Shown here piece after piece: positions 9,618 to 18,855 of a stretch of DNA of 64,000 nt. The first letter of the stretch is position 1. Every line of letters starts with the position of its first letter. A program made the position numbers and the translations under genes. The notes beneath the pieces were generated by a model. That model was not told where the DNA came from, ran no database searches, and saw only the letters and a program-made list of their open reading frames with translations. Source of the stretch: an uncultured Desulfobacter sp. (GTDB lineage Bacteria; Desulfobacterota; Desulfobacteria; Desulfobacterales; Desulfobacteraceae); the NCBI RefSeq assembly GCF_963666145.1, contig NZ_OY762614.1:4516501-4580500 (forward strand), read 5' to 3'.

Positions 9618-9779
9618 ATCAGAATCCTTTCATATAATAGTTAAGGTGTTAAGTTAACCTCAACACCGCCTTTTTAAGTTCCAGTAAAGGCAGCGTTTAT
9701 ATGAAAGAATGTAAACAGTCTTTTTTTGTTGGCAAGGGTATAATCTAAAAAAGTTAGAGGTTGAAAACAAAATTCGTAA

Positions 9780-10691
9780 TTAGCCCTTAACCACCAACGC
9801 TTTCAAAATATGTTTGACCATGCCCGGGTTCTCTTTAAGGCGGCGGGTGGAATAGCCAAACCACTGCTCTCCAAAAGGAACATAAACCCGCATTCTATGA
9901 CCATTTTGCACAAGTTCCCGGCGTTTTTTGGGGGTTACGCCATAGAGCATCTGAAACTCATAATTTTCTTTTGGGACCCGGTATTTGTCAATGAGCTCAA
10001 GCGCTCCCTGGATCAGGGGCGTGTCATGGGTGGCAATGGCTGCATAGACATTGTTTTGAAACATAAATTCAAGGTCTTCAAGAAAATGGGCATTAATTTC
10101 GTGGTACTCTTTATAAGCAATGGCAGCCGGTTCCACGTAGATTCCCTTGACCAGTCTGAAGTTCAACGCCGCATCGTCACGACGCAAATCCAGCATCCCT
10201 TCAATGTCGTGGTGGGTTCGTTTCAGGTAAGCCTGGAGCACCAGGCCGATGTTCTGGGGAAATTCCTGTTTAAGTCTGCGGAACATATCAATGGAATCAT
10301 CCACGCAGGCAGAGTCTTCCATATCGATGCGGATAAAATTGCCATGGGATGCTGCCTCGGCCGTCAGTTCGCGTATATATTTAAAACAGGTCTCTTTATC
10401 GATCAACAGACCGAACATTGTGGGTTTCAACGAGTAGTTGGCGTCAATGCCTGCCGCTTCAATGGTGCGGATCAGAGACAGGTAATCATCCCGATTTTTT
10501 TCTGCCTGGGACATAGTCTTGATAAATTCACCAAGAATGTCCAGGGTGACCATAACATTTTCCTGGTTCAGGGCTTTTGAGGCGTTGATGGCATCCTGGG
10601 TGGTCTCGCCTGCGATATAGCTTTTTGAAAACTGCCAGATTAACTTAGGCGGAAAATAGGGCAGCGCCTGACTGATTATTTTATGTAACAT
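9780..10691 (-). CDS. Proline dehydrogenase (monofunctional)
   Basis: FAD-dependent oxidation of proline to pyrroline-5-carboxylate, a TIM-barrel enzyme passing electrons to quinone. Seen: IRIDMEDSACVDDSIDMF, LVLQAYLKRTHHDI, the flavin-site motif RLVKGIYVEP and the C-terminal VYVPFGEQWFGYSTRRLKENP, which contains the Arg pair that binds the substrate carboxylate. At 303 residues it is the stand-alone form, not the long PutA fused to P5C dehydrogenase; no P5C dehydrogenase is in the window. It lies 104 bp behind the MocR gene on the same strand with its own promoter and a 15-bp palindrome between them. Confidence 0.9.
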   Translation of the reverse strand: MLHKIISQALPYFPPKLIWQFSKSYIAGETTQDAINASKALNQENVMVTLDILGEFIKTMSQAEKNRDDYLSLIRTIEAAGIDANYSLKPTMFGLLIDKETCFKYIRELTAEAASHGNFIRIDMEDSACVDDSIDMFRRLKQEFPQNIGLVLQAYLKRTHHDIEGMLDLRRDDAALNFRLVKGIYVEPAAIAYKEYHEINAHFLEDLEFMFQNNVYAAIATHDTPLIQGALELIDKYRVPKENYEFQMLYGVTPKKRRELVQNGHRMRVYVPFGEQWFGYSTRRLKENPGMVKHILKALVVKG

Positions 10692-10714
10692 CTTGTTCTC
10701 CTGTTATTTTTACT

Positions 10715-10729
10715 AATGGTTAAACCATT
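10715..10729. promoter_or_regulatory. 15-bp palindrome, candidate operator upstream of proline dehydrogenase
   Basis: AATGGTTAAACCATT is a perfect inverted repeat (7-bp arms around one base) between the predicted start point and the proline dehydrogenase ATG, a position suited to repression. The binding protein is not shown by the sequence; the adjacent MocR regulator is a candidate, but its own upstream region has a different motif. Confidence 0.5.
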
Positions 10730-10742
10730 TAACTTTAACTGG

Positions 10743-10771
10743 ACTATGTTATTATTTGGGCAGGTTGTCAA
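10743..10771 (-). promoter_or_regulatory. Sigma-70 type promoter for proline dehydrogenase
   Basis: On the minus strand TTGACA, 17 bases, then CATAGT. The -35 is perfect and the spacing ideal; the -10 matches four of six. It would start transcription near 10736, so the gene can be expressed independently of the upstream regulator. Confidence 0.55.
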
Positions 10772-10795
10772 GATTTTCTTTAAACTATGTTCGCT

Positions 10796-12244
10796 TTAAC
10801 GCTTATTCATCGTGCATACAATATGGCCCAACTGCGCAATGCTGTTTTCAAGCCTTTCCGACCAGGCGAGACCGCAGTTCAGACGCAGGCAGTGCCGGTA
10901 TCTGTCCGTGTTGGAACAGATCACCCCGGGCATAAACGAGATGGCCTTTTGCCGGGCTTTGTGGAACACATCCATGGCATCAATCTTTTTGTTTAATTCG
11001 ATCCACAAAAACATCCCACCCTGGGGGAATGTGATCCTGGTGTCCTGGGGAAAGTGCTTGGCTACAGCAATGGAAATAGCTGATACCTGGTTTTTTATCT
11101 GGTTTCTGAGCCGCCGCAGGTGGCGTTCATACGCCCCGCTTTCAATGAACCGGGCCGCCACAACGTGTCCTGTATTCGGACTTGCCAGCTGGGAATTGAG
11201 TTTGAGCCGCATGACGCGTTTATAGAATCTGCCCGGCAGGGTCCACCCGGCCCGGAGCCCGGGTGCAATGGTTTTTGAAAATGAAGAGCAGTAGAGCACG
11301 TTTCCGGTTGTATCCAGTCCCTTAAACGTTGAAGGGCGTCTTGTACCAAAAAAGATATCCCCGTAAATATCATCTTCAATAATGGGCGTGCCGTGATGCT
11401 TGGCAATGTTAAGCAACTTCTTTTTTAGGGCTGTAGACATGACCGAGCCAAGGGGGTTCTGGAAATTGGGATTGAGCAGGCATGCTTTGACGTGGTTTTG
11501 TGCGATCATGGATTCAAAGGTCTTTGGGTCCATGCCCTTTTCAGGACAGCCGGGCAGCTCAACCACATACATGCCCAAATCTTCGATGAGCTGGAGAAAA
11601 CAGTGGAATACAGGTGATTCTACCAAAATAACATCGCCTGGGTCTGCCACTGCCCTCAAACAAAGACTGACCGCCTCCAGGCATCCGTTGGTGGTGATAA
11701 TTTCATCCACGGCTACAGGCCCGGCATAGCCCATCATCATTTTGGCTAATGCGCTGCGCAATTCCAAGGCCCCTGCACAGTCATCATACAGTGCCATACC
11801 CGCAGAAATCTCCGCTGCTGACATCGATTTGGTTATCCTGGACAGCTGTTTTAGGGGCATCAGCTCCTGGTCCGCCACAGCAGCCCCTAACCGGATCATA
11901 TCCGGGCGCTGCAGATCCGATACGATGGTTTCGGCCAGATCATTAATTTTTACACGGCTGGGCGGTTCGGATGTCACGGCCTTCACCGGCAGGGGCAAGG
12001 GGCTCTTTTCCAAGGGTTTAACAAAAAATCCTGATTTTTGCCTTGCCTCCACACGCCCGCGTTTTTCAAGCTCAATATAGGCCTGGTGAATGGTGCTGAT
12101 GCTAAGACCCAGCCGGTTATGCAGTTTTCTCAAGGAGGGCAGTTTTTCTCCGGCGCGGTACTGGCCCGAAAGAATTTTATCCTGGATGTCGTCTGCCAGG
12201 GCAGCGTACCTGAAATTGCCATGGGGGATGGGATTTGTTTGCAT
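10796..12244 (-). CDS. MocR-type transcriptional regulator (GntR HTH + aminotransferase domain)
   Basis: 482 residues. Residues ~10-75 form a GntR winged helix (DKILSGQYRAGEKLPSLRKLHNRLGLSISTIHQAYIELEKRG), and ~115-480 a fold-type I aminotransferase with the PLP lysine in SSFSKTIAPGLRAGW (K324) and the aspartate region PNFQNPLGSVM. MocR proteins use PLP or amino-acid binding to switch DNA binding. The downstream gene on the same strand is proline dehydrogenase, so amino-acid catabolism is a reasonable guess for its regulon. Direct repeats just upstream of its ATG suggest autoregulation. Ligand and targets are not determinable here. Confidence 0.88.
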   Translation of the reverse strand: MQTNPIPHGNFRYAALADDIQDKILSGQYRAGEKLPSLRKLHNRLGLSISTIHQAYIELEKRGRVEARQKSGFFVKPLEKSPLPLPVKAVTSEPPSRVKINDLAETIVSDLQRPDMIRLGAAVADQELMPLKQLSRITKSMSAAEISAGMALYDDCAGALELRSALAKMMMGYAGPVAVDEIITTNGCLEAVSLCLRAVADPGDVILVESPVFHCFLQLIEDLGMYVVELPGCPEKGMDPKTFESMIAQNHVKACLLNPNFQNPLGSVMSTALKKKLLNIAKHHGTPIIEDDIYGDIFFGTRRPSTFKGLDTTGNVLYCSSFSKTIAPGLRAGWTLPGRFYKRVMRLKLNSQLASPNTGHVVAARFIESGAYERHLRRLRNQIKNQVSAISIAVAKHFPQDTRITFPQGGMFLWIELNKKIDAMDVFHKARQKAISFMPGVICSNTDRYRHCLRLNCGLAWSERLENSIAQLGHIVCTMNKR

Positions 12245-12254
12245 GGGTTTACCG

Positions 12255-12295
12255 TGTATCTGTTATGTATGGAATAAGTTTATTCTGTATCTGTT
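12255..12295. promoter_or_regulatory. Direct repeats upstream of MocR gene, candidate autoregulatory operator
   Basis: TGTATCTGTT occurs twice, at 12255-12264 and 12286-12295, exactly 31 bp apart (three helical turns). Between them lies GAATAAGTTTATTC (12272-12285), a 6-bp inverted repeat. Phased direct repeats fit the way dimeric MocR/GabR/PdxR regulators contact DNA. The site begins 11 bp from the regulator ATG and faces the divergent gene at 12399. Confidence 0.5.
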
Positions 12296-12398
12296 TTTTT
12301 ATTCTATTTTTAAACTATTCAATAGTTAATGTGCAACCATTTTATAGGACCCAAGTTCCGGTTGCATACTCCAAGGCTTCTGTGTTAATTTATTGACC

Positions 12399-12731
12399 AT
12401 GAAACAGTATGTGATAGACGGCTTTACGCTTAAGGATTATGCCGCTTTAAAAGAGTATTTTGATACGTATCTTCAGGCTGCCACTGTGGGCGGGATTTAC
12501 TGGCTTGAACTGGATACTGATATTTTGACACAAACCCAGATTTCTCACAAAGGCTGCGGGCCCCACGTGTTTGCCCTGATGCTGGAAGAGACCTCCTTGT
12601 CCTGTGAGCTGCTGGTGAGAATTAAAACCAATATTCGGTGTGATTGCATGGGCTATGCCACGATTGAGCAGCGTAACTGGCTCATCGACTGGGCAGACGC
12701 CGTTCTCGAAAAGCTGTCCATTTGTATTTGA
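12399..12731 (+). CDS. Conserved-looking hypothetical protein
   Basis: 110 residues from ATG 12399 (a TTG two codons upstream is less likely). I do not recognise the family. The sequence has alternating strands and helices (MKQYVIDGFTLKDYAALKEYF; GIYWLELDTDIL; HVFALMLEETSLSCELLVRIK), several Cys (KGCGPH, SLSCELL, IRCDCMGYA) and a closing amphipathic helix WLIDWADAVLEKL. There is no signal peptide or membrane segment, so it is likely cytoplasmic. It sits 22 bp before the RNase J gene in the same direction, and the two may be cotranscribed. Confidence 0.7.
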   Translation: MKQYVIDGFTLKDYAALKEYFDTYLQAATVGGIYWLELDTDILTQTQISHKGCGPHVFALMLEETSLSCELLVRIKTNIRCDCMGYATIEQRNWLIDWADAVLEKLSICI

Positions 12732-12753
12732 TATCAGTACGGAAATAATTTAA

Positions 12754-14406
12754 ATGCTTAAACTCATACCCTTAGGGGGGCTCGGCGAAATTGGCCTGAA
12801 TATGATGGTGGTGGAGTATGATGACGTCATCTTCATCATTGATGCCGGTATCATGTTCCCTGAAGACCATATGCTGGGGGTGGATATTGTCATCCCGGCC
12901 ATGGATTATCTTCGGGACAATATGGCTAAAATCGAAGGCATTATCCTGACCCATGCCCATGAGGACCACATCGGCGCCTTACCCTACCTGTTGCGCGAAA
13001 TCCGGCTGCCGGTCTACGGCACGGCGTTTACCCTGGAGATTGTGCGCAACAAGCTCATTGAGTTTGACCTGAATACCCATGTGGACCTTAACCTGGTCAA
13101 CCCGGGCGAGGTGCTGACCATTGAGCCCTTTGAGATTGAATTTATCCGGGTCAGCCACTCCACCATTGACGGTGTGGGAATGGCCATCACAACCCCCGAA
13201 GGCGTGGTGGTTCACACCGGAGATTTCCGCATCAGCCACTCGGCCGACGTCATGAAAAATACCGATATCTCAAGCTTCGCCAGATTTGGTCAAAAAGGAG
13301 TGATGGCGCTGCTTTCCGATTCCACCAATGTGGAAGTGGAGGGCTATGCCATGTCGGAACAGGAGGTTGCAAAAAATCTCGGAGAGCTGGTCGAAGCATC
13401 TCCAGGCAGGGTGATTGTTGCGCTTTTTGCTTCCAATGTGTTCCGGATCCAGCAGGTGATCGATATTGCGATGCATAATAATCGCCGGGTGATCTTCAAT
13501 GGCCGCAGCATGGAGCAGATTACGGATGTGGCCATGCGTCTAGGCTATCTTAAGTGCCCCCCGGGGCTTGTGGTGGATATCAAACAGATTCACAAGTTAG
13601 AAGACCATGAAGTGGTGATTATCACCACGGGCAGCCAGGGCGAGCCCATGTCTGCGCTGGCTCGCATGGCCTCGGGTGTCCACAAGCATATCAATGTCCG
13701 CAAAGGGGATACCGTACTTTTATCAAGCAAGCATATCCCGGGGAATGAAAAAGCCATTGCCGGCATTATCAACAAGCTTTACCGAAGGGGTGCCGAAGTG
13801 GTCTATTCCAAGATCGCCCGGATTCACGCTTCCGGCCATGCCCACCAGGAAGAGCTCAAGATGATGATCAACCTGACAAGACCCAGATATTTTATCCCCA
13901 TACACGGTGAATACCGGCATCTTGTGGTGCATGCAAGGCTTGCCGAAAAACTGGGTATGCCCCGTAGCAACGTAATTGTGGCTGAAAACGGCCAGGTCAT
14001 TGCCTTTGACGGAGAACACGGGGGCCGACTTGAGGAACGTGTTCAGACCGGCCGGATTCTTGTGGACGGAAAAGGGATTGGCGATGTGGGCCGCTCCGTA
14101 CTCAAAGAACGCCGGGAACTGTCCGAAGGCGGGCTAGTGGTGGTGACCATGATCATTGACGAGGAGACCGGCGTGGTGCTCTACGGCCCTGAACTGATTT
14201 CCAAAGGGTTTGTGTTTGATTCGGCCACTGGCTACCTTGTGGACGATGCCCAGTGCGTGATCCTTGAGATTGTTGAAGAGATCGAAGCCGGGATTGATTC
14301 CCGGGTGGAACTGATTCGAAAAAAACTGCAGCGGGCGCTTAAACAGTATTTTACCTTTGCCATAAACCGAAGGCCTTTGATCGTTCCCATTATTATTGAA
14401 GTATGA
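12754..14406 (+). CDS. rnj: Ribonuclease J
   Basis: Metallo-beta-lactamase/beta-CASP RNase with endonuclease and 5'-3' exonuclease activity in mRNA decay and RNA maturation. Seen: LIPLGGLGEIGLNMM at the N-terminus, the zinc motif THAHEDHIGALPYLL (~65-79), VHTGDFRIS, the beta-CASP segment with GSQGEPMSALARM and SSKHIPGNEK, and the late IHGEYRHL. 550 residues is the standard RNase J length, including the C-terminal domain. The stop overlaps the ftsK ATG by 4 bp. Confidence 0.93.
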   Translation: MLKLIPLGGLGEIGLNMMVVEYDDVIFIIDAGIMFPEDHMLGVDIVIPAMDYLRDNMAKIEGIILTHAHEDHIGALPYLLREIRLPVYGTAFTLEIVRNKLIEFDLNTHVDLNLVNPGEVLTIEPFEIEFIRVSHSTIDGVGMAITTPEGVVVHTGDFRISHSADVMKNTDISSFARFGQKGVMALLSDSTNVEVEGYAMSEQEVAKNLGELVEASPGRVIVALFASNVFRIQQVIDIAMHNNRRVIFNGRSMEQITDVAMRLGYLKCPPGLVVDIKQIHKLEDHEVVIITTGSQGEPMSALARMASGVHKHINVRKGDTVLLSSKHIPGNEKAIAGIINKLYRRGAEVVYSKIARIHASGHAHQEELKMMINLTRPRYFIPIHGEYRHLVVHARLAEKLGMPRSNVIVAENGQVIAFDGEHGGRLEERVQTGRILVDGKGIGDVGRSVLKERRELSEGGLVVVTMIIDEETGVVLYGPELISKGFVFDSATGYLVDDAQCVILEIVEEIEAGIDSRVELIRKKLQRALKQYFTFAINRRPLIVPIIIEV

Positions 14407-16796
14407 AAAAAGAACTGCTCGGCATCCTCTTAATATTCCTCATCATCCTGACATCGGTAAGCCTGTTTTCATATCATGCGGCCGACCCGTGCGTGGGCAA
14501 TCATTTTTTTTCTTTTCCTGACCATATACACAATCTGTTCGGCCTGATTGGCGCACATATTGCCGGATTCTTTGTTTTTTTGTTCGGCATCGGTGCCCTG
14601 TGGGTGCCTTTGATTCTTTGCCTTGCGGGGTTTTGTCTCATCAAAAAAAAATCCCGAAAAGTCCTTTGGGTGACCCTGGCAGGGGCTATGATCCTCATGA
14701 TCACCACAGGCAGTATTTTTTTTCTGTTCAATGAGACCTATGCTTTTTCCGACACCACGATTTCCGCCGGCGGAGAAGTGGGCAGCTGGCTTGCGGCGTT
14801 TCTGCTTAAATATGCCAATATCACGGGTTGTGCGATCCTATTATGTTTTTTTGTGTTGCTTGGGGTTGTGCTGATTACCGGCATCTCTTTGAAATCGGTG
14901 CTTAATCTGGTCTGGGATTGGGTCCGCAGGTTCGCCCGGACCATGGCCCAGGACATGTCCGAAGGGGTTGGCCATTTAAAACAGATGCTGGAAAACAGAA
15001 AACAGGAGAGAAAAGCAGAAAGACTTGCCCGGGCTGAAAAACTGAAAGCCTTGACCGTCATTCCACTGTTCAGGGGAAAAAGCGGGCAGGATGACGTTGT
15101 GCCTGATAGGGGGAACAATCATTCTTCTTTTGCCCAGGAACCAAAGGTTGATGTAATTCACGACGACTTTGATGCGCCTGAACCCCGTGCCGGCAAAGTC
15201 TCTTCACCCAGGAAAAAATCCAAGCCCGAACACGCCTTAGGGCCGACCATTGTGGCGATGGAGACCGATGACAAAGAGTATGTGGCCGATTGCCGCTTAA
15301 AAGATATCCGGGAAACCCATGACTTTGAGCTGCCCGGTTTGTCGTTTTTAGATGAAAAACAAAAAATCCGCAGACAGATCGATACCGATGAACTCCAGAA
15401 CAAGGCAAGTATCCTGAAAAAAAAGCTGGAGGATTTCAACGTCAAGGGAGAGGTGGTGGAAATTCTTCCCGGGCCTGTGATCACCACCTTTGAATATCGC
15501 CCGGCCCCCGGAATCAAATTGTCAAAGATCGTCGGGCTCTCCGATGACCTTGCCCTTGCCCTGTCCGCCATCTCCATCCGCATTGTGGCTCCCATTCCCG
15601 GCCGGGATGTGGTGGGCATCGAGATTCCCAATGACGAGCGGGAGCTTGTCAATTTACGGGAGATGATTTCATCCAAAGAGTTTGTTCAGTCCAAATCTTT
15701 ATTGACCCTGGGGCTTGGTAAAGATCTTCAGGGGCAGCCCGTGGCAACCAAAATGGATAAAATGCCCCATCTGCTCATTGCCGGGGCCACAGGTACTGGT
15801 AAAAGTGTGGGGCTCAATGCCATGATCATCAGTTTGCTGTACAAGGCCACCCCCGATGAGGTCAAACTGATCATGATTGACCCCAAGCGCATTGAACTGT
15901 CGGTGTATAACGATATTCCGCATTTGATCACCCCTGTGGTAACGGACATGAAAAAAGCCACCAATGCGTTGTTCTGGGCGGTCCGGGAGATGGAGCGCCG
16001 GTACGAGTTGTTGGAATTGTCAGGTCTTAGAAATATCACACAGTTTAATTCAATGGTTGACGAACGGCTCCGGGATCTCCCGCCTAACATCTCGCCCGAG
16101 GATGTCGAACTTCCCGGCGGACTGCCCCTGGAACGCCTGCCGTTTATTGTGGTAATCGTGGACGAACTTGGGGATCTGATGATGGTGGCGTCCAAGGACG
16201 TTGAGTATGCTTTGACACGCCTGGCCCAGATGGCCCGGGCTGCAGGTATTCATCTGATCATCGCCACCCAGCGTCCGTCGGCTGACGTGCTCACCGGTAC
16301 GATCAAGGCAAACTTTCCCACCCGGCTCTCTTTTCAGACCTCTTCAAAAATTGACGGCAGGATCATCATTGATCAGGGCGGCCCAGAAAGCCTGCTCGGC
16401 AATGGAGACATGCTGTTCTGCCCCCCCGGCACTGGAAAGCTCATGCGCATCCAGGGCGCCTATATTTCCGAAAAAGAGATCTCTCGAATCACCTCATTTC
16501 TCAAAGATCAGCGTCAACCCGACTACAACGAAGAGGTAGTCCAGGGTGACGACGACGGTCAGGAAAAGGTGTTCGACGAATCCGAATATGATGAAAAATA
16601 TGACGAGGCTGTGGCCCTTATTACCAAGGACCGCCAGGCATCCATCTCCTATGTTCAGCGTCGGTTACGCATCGGGTATAACCGGGCAGCCCGGCTCATT
16701 GAGATGATGGAGCATGAAGGTATTGTCGGTCCCCAGATAGGCTCCAAACCCCGGGAAATACTTGTAAAAAGTTATGATGAGGAAAAGATCTCATGA
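14403..16796 (+). CDS. ftsK: DNA translocase FtsK/SpoIIIE
   Basis: Septum-anchored hexameric motor that moves chromosome termini during division. Residues 1-170 hold about four transmembrane segments; a charged linker (~190-300) follows; the motor has Walker A GATGTGKSVGLN at about 460, Walker B FIVVIVDELGDLMMV, and the RAAGIHLIIATQRPSADVLTG motif. The last ~65 residues form the winged-helix gamma domain (ISYVQRRLRIGYNRAARLIEMMEHEGIVG), which reads KOPS orientation sites in relatives. 797 residues is short of E. coli FtsK because the linker is short. It overlaps rnj and the next gene by 4 bp. Confidence 0.95.
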   Translation: MKKELLGILLIFLIILTSVSLFSYHAADPCVGNHFFSFPDHIHNLFGLIGAHIAGFFVFLFGIGALWVPLILCLAGFCLIKKKSRKVLWVTLAGAMILMITTGSIFFLFNETYAFSDTTISAGGEVGSWLAAFLLKYANITGCAILLCFFVLLGVVLITGISLKSVLNLVWDWVRRFARTMAQDMSEGVGHLKQMLENRKQERKAERLARAEKLKALTVIPLFRGKSGQDDVVPDRGNNHSSFAQEPKVDVIHDDFDAPEPRAGKVSSPRKKSKPEHALGPTIVAMETDDKEYVADCRLKDIRETHDFELPGLSFLDEKQKIRRQIDTDELQNKASILKKKLEDFNVKGEVVEILPGPVITTFEYRPAPGIKLSKIVGLSDDLALALSAISIRIVAPIPGRDVVGIEIPNDERELVNLREMISSKEFVQSKSLLTLGLGKDLQGQPVATKMDKMPHLLIAGATGTGKSVGLNAMIISLLYKATPDEVKLIMIDPKRIELSVYNDIPHLITPVVTDMKKATNALFWAVREMERRYELLELSGLRNITQFNSMVDERLRDLPPNISPEDVELPGGLPLERLPFIVVIVDELGDLMMVASKDVEYALTRLAQMARAAGIHLIIATQRPSADVLTGTIKANFPTRLSFQTSSKIDGRIIIDQGGPESLLGNGDMLFCPPGTGKLMRIQGAYISEKEISRITSFLKDQRQPDYNEEVVQGDDDGQEKVFDESEYDEKYDEAVALITKDRQASISYVQRRLRIGYNRAARLIEMMEHEGIVGPQIGSKPREILVKSYDEEKIS

Positions 16797-17416
16797 TCCG
16801 GCCCCTTGATTTTGACTTTTTAAATACGATCAAGGGGTTCATGGATGATGATGAAGCCCTGCGTTTATACGATCTTTCATTGACGGCATCCAGGATGGGG
16901 CCGGTGCTGGAAATAGGCTCCTACTGCGGGCGGTCAGCCGCCATTATCGGTCCTGCCTGCAAACAGAACCAGAGCATTTTATTTTCCATAGATCATCATA
17001 CCGGCTCCGAAGAACAGCAGCCGGGGGAAGAATACTTTGATCCGGATCTTTACGATGAAAAAACGTCAATGGTCAATACCTTCCCGTTGTTTCGCCTAAC
17101 ACTTTCCCGGGCCGGATTGGAAGAGACGGTGGTGCCCATTGTCTCTGCCTCAAAAACAGCGGGCCAAATGTGGAAAACGCCGCTGGCCATGGTGTTCATC
17201 GACGGAGGACACTCCTTTGACGCGGTGCATACCGATTTTTTAACCTGGGCACCCCATATTATCCCCGGGGGCTTTCTGGTCATTCACGATATCTTTTTCA
17301 ATCCCCAGGAGGGGGGGCAGCCCCCGCGTCAAGTGTATGAGCTGGCACTGGCCACACAAAGCTATGATGTGCTTGATATGACGAAGACCCTGGGCGTACT
17401 GAGGGTAAAAAAGTAA
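16793..17416 (+). CDS. Class I SAM-dependent methyltransferase (Methyltransf_24-like)
   Basis: 207 residues. VLEIGSYCGRSAAIIG is the SAM-binding glycine loop, followed by an acidic-strand equivalent SIDHHTG, and MVFIDGGHSFDAVHTDFLTW then GGFLVIHDIF, the pattern of the Methyltransf_24 family. The substrate is unknown; members act on small molecules, sugars or are uncharacterised. The ATG overlaps the ftsK stop by 4 bp, so the pair is cotranscribed, although no functional link is known to me. A 110-bp gap with a weak TTGACT/TATTTC promoter candidate separates it from the next unit. Confidence 0.82.
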   Translation: MIRPLDFDFLNTIKGFMDDDEALRLYDLSLTASRMGPVLEIGSYCGRSAAIIGPACKQNQSILFSIDHHTGSEEQQPGEEYFDPDLYDEKTSMVNTFPLFRLTLSRAGLEETVVPIVSASKTAGQMWKTPLAMVFIDGGHSFDAVHTDFLTWAPHIIPGGFLVIHDIFFNPQEGGQPPRQVYELALATQSYDVLDMTKTLGVLRVKK

Positions 17417-17526
17417 GAAACAAGGTCGTATCCGGGGAAACCTTCGCGTTGACTTTGGTTTTTATTATTGCTATTTCTATTAAATAATTCAGTTCGTTAA
17501 ATTTTTCCCCGAAAAAGAGTCTATTC

Positions 17527-18843
17527 ATGAAAAAGCTGTATCTTGTGACGGTGGTCTTTCTCGTTTGGCAGGCGGCGGCGTTTGGGCAGGATGGTCCGGG
17601 CAGTGTTGCCCAGGGGATCTCATTGTTTAAAACCGGGCAGTTTGAGCAGGCATACCAGATGCTGTTTGATCTGTCGGATCGGTATCCGGATGACCCTGAA
17701 CTCAATTTCTATTTGGGCCGCGCTGCCTTTGAATCCGGTCATTTTGAGATGGCCATCATGGTGTTTGAACGCATTTTGATTTTTTCTCCGGGCCATGACA
17801 GGATCAAACTTGAACTGGCCCGGGCGTTTTATGCCATCGGCGATAATAATTCAGCCCGGCGATATTGTAGGGAAGTGCTTGCAGCAGATCCGCCAGAAAC
17901 CGTCAAGGAAAACATCAAGGCCTTTATGGCCAGGATTGATAAATCCGAGCAGACCCATTTTTTTCACGGCAGTGTTACCGCCGGATTGGACTGGAATAAT
18001 AACGTCTGGTCCTCTCCATCCAGTCAGAACATTGATACCGCGATAGGTGATGTGACCCTGACCGGACCTTCGGCCCAGGAGACCGAAGACTGGTTCTTTT
18101 ACACCGCCTTGAGCCTTGATCACACCTACCGGTTTCTTGCTACCCCATGGGCCTGGAAAACCGACGGCTCTTTTTTTTCCGGATGGTACGATAGGACCCA
18201 TGAGCTTGATATCCGCTATGCGGAAATCTTAACCGGCCCCCAGCATATTTCAGGGCCGCGCAAGCTTGGATTCAAATTGTTGACCCGTCAGATTGGTCTT
18301 GACGATGAGCGGTACATGGACAGTATGGGAGCCCGGGCAACCATGGATTACGTGTTTTCTCCCTCGATCATGGTGCGTACCGCCGTGACCGCTGAGCAAA
18401 AAAAATATCCTGATTTTTCGGCCATGGACAGTAACAACCTTGCCCTTGACGCAGACCTGGTTCTTTTGAAATTCAATACATGGTTTGACATGGGCGTGGG
18501 CCTGGAGCGAGAAGATGCAAATGACGATGAATATGGATACAAAAGAGTGCGCTTGAAGTTTTCCGCCTCCCGTTTTTTGGTCAACAAGGTGAACGGCTTT
18601 TTCAATTATGAATTTCGGATGACCAATTATGACGAACCGGGCTTTCTGTTTGTCGATCGACGAAAGGATACCCAGCATACCCTTTCCCTGGGTCTGTCCA
18701 GGAAATTGTGGCAGCGTTCCGGTCGTCCGGATCAGTACGTTGATCTGCGGTTAAAATACCAGCGTATCTGGGCATTTTCAAACCAGGATCTTTATGAGTA
18801 TACTCAGGATCTCGTTCAGACCTGCCTTGTCTATAACTTTTAA
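17527..18843 (+). CDS. TPR + beta-barrel outer-membrane protein, Slam/DUF560-like (type XI translocator candidate)
   Basis: 438 residues. Signal peptide ~1-20 (MKKLYLVTVVFLVWQAAAFG), then TPR-like helices at ~25-140 (GISLFKTGQFEQAYQML, ELNFYLGRAAFESGHFEMAI, KLELARAFYAIGDNNSARRY), a helix resembling the ETVKENIKAFMARI segment of Slam proteins, and from ~150 alternating aromatic strands of a barrel ending in Phe, the usual BAM signal (TCLVYNF). This architecture matches surface lipoprotein assembly modifiers, which move cargo with TbpB-like barrels across the outer membrane. The next gene, 12 bp away, encodes such a cargo-like protein. The family call is mine from architecture; a plain TPR porin is the alternative. 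Confidence 0.7.
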   Translation: MKKLYLVTVVFLVWQAAAFGQDGPGSVAQGISLFKTGQFEQAYQMLFDLSDRYPDDPELNFYLGRAAFESGHFEMAIMVFERILIFSPGHDRIKLELARAFYAIGDNNSARRYCREVLAADPPETVKENIKAFMARIDKSEQTHFFHGSVTAGLDWNNNVWSSPSSQNIDTAIGDVTLTGPSAQETEDWFFYTALSLDHTYRFLATPWAWKTDGSFFSGWYDRTHELDIRYAEILTGPQHISGPRKLGFKLLTRQIGLDDERYMDSMGARATMDYVFSPSIMVRTAVTAEQKKYPDFSAMDSNNLALDADLVLLKFNTWFDMGVGLEREDANDDEYGYKRVRLKFSASRFLVNKVNGFFNYEFRMTNYDEPGFLFVDRRKDTQHTLSLGLSRKLWQRSGRPDQYVDLRLKYQRIWAFSNQDLYEYTQDLVQTCLVYNF

Positions 18844-18855
18844 AAGGAAAGGCTG

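Larger units (their letters stand above)
9288..9779. other. Intergenic region between nth and proline dehydrogenase
   Basis: Apart from the terminator at 9291-9333, this 490-bp stretch between convergent units holds one possible small minus-strand gene (9378-9617). The AT-rich part at 9620-9779 shows no convincing hairpin or gene. Confidence 0.5.

Noticed and set aside
9397..9657. 86-codon plus-strand frame after nth
   Set aside because: Composition is Ser/Leu/Phe-rich like an antisense reading, and the opposite frame has the better ribosome binding site.
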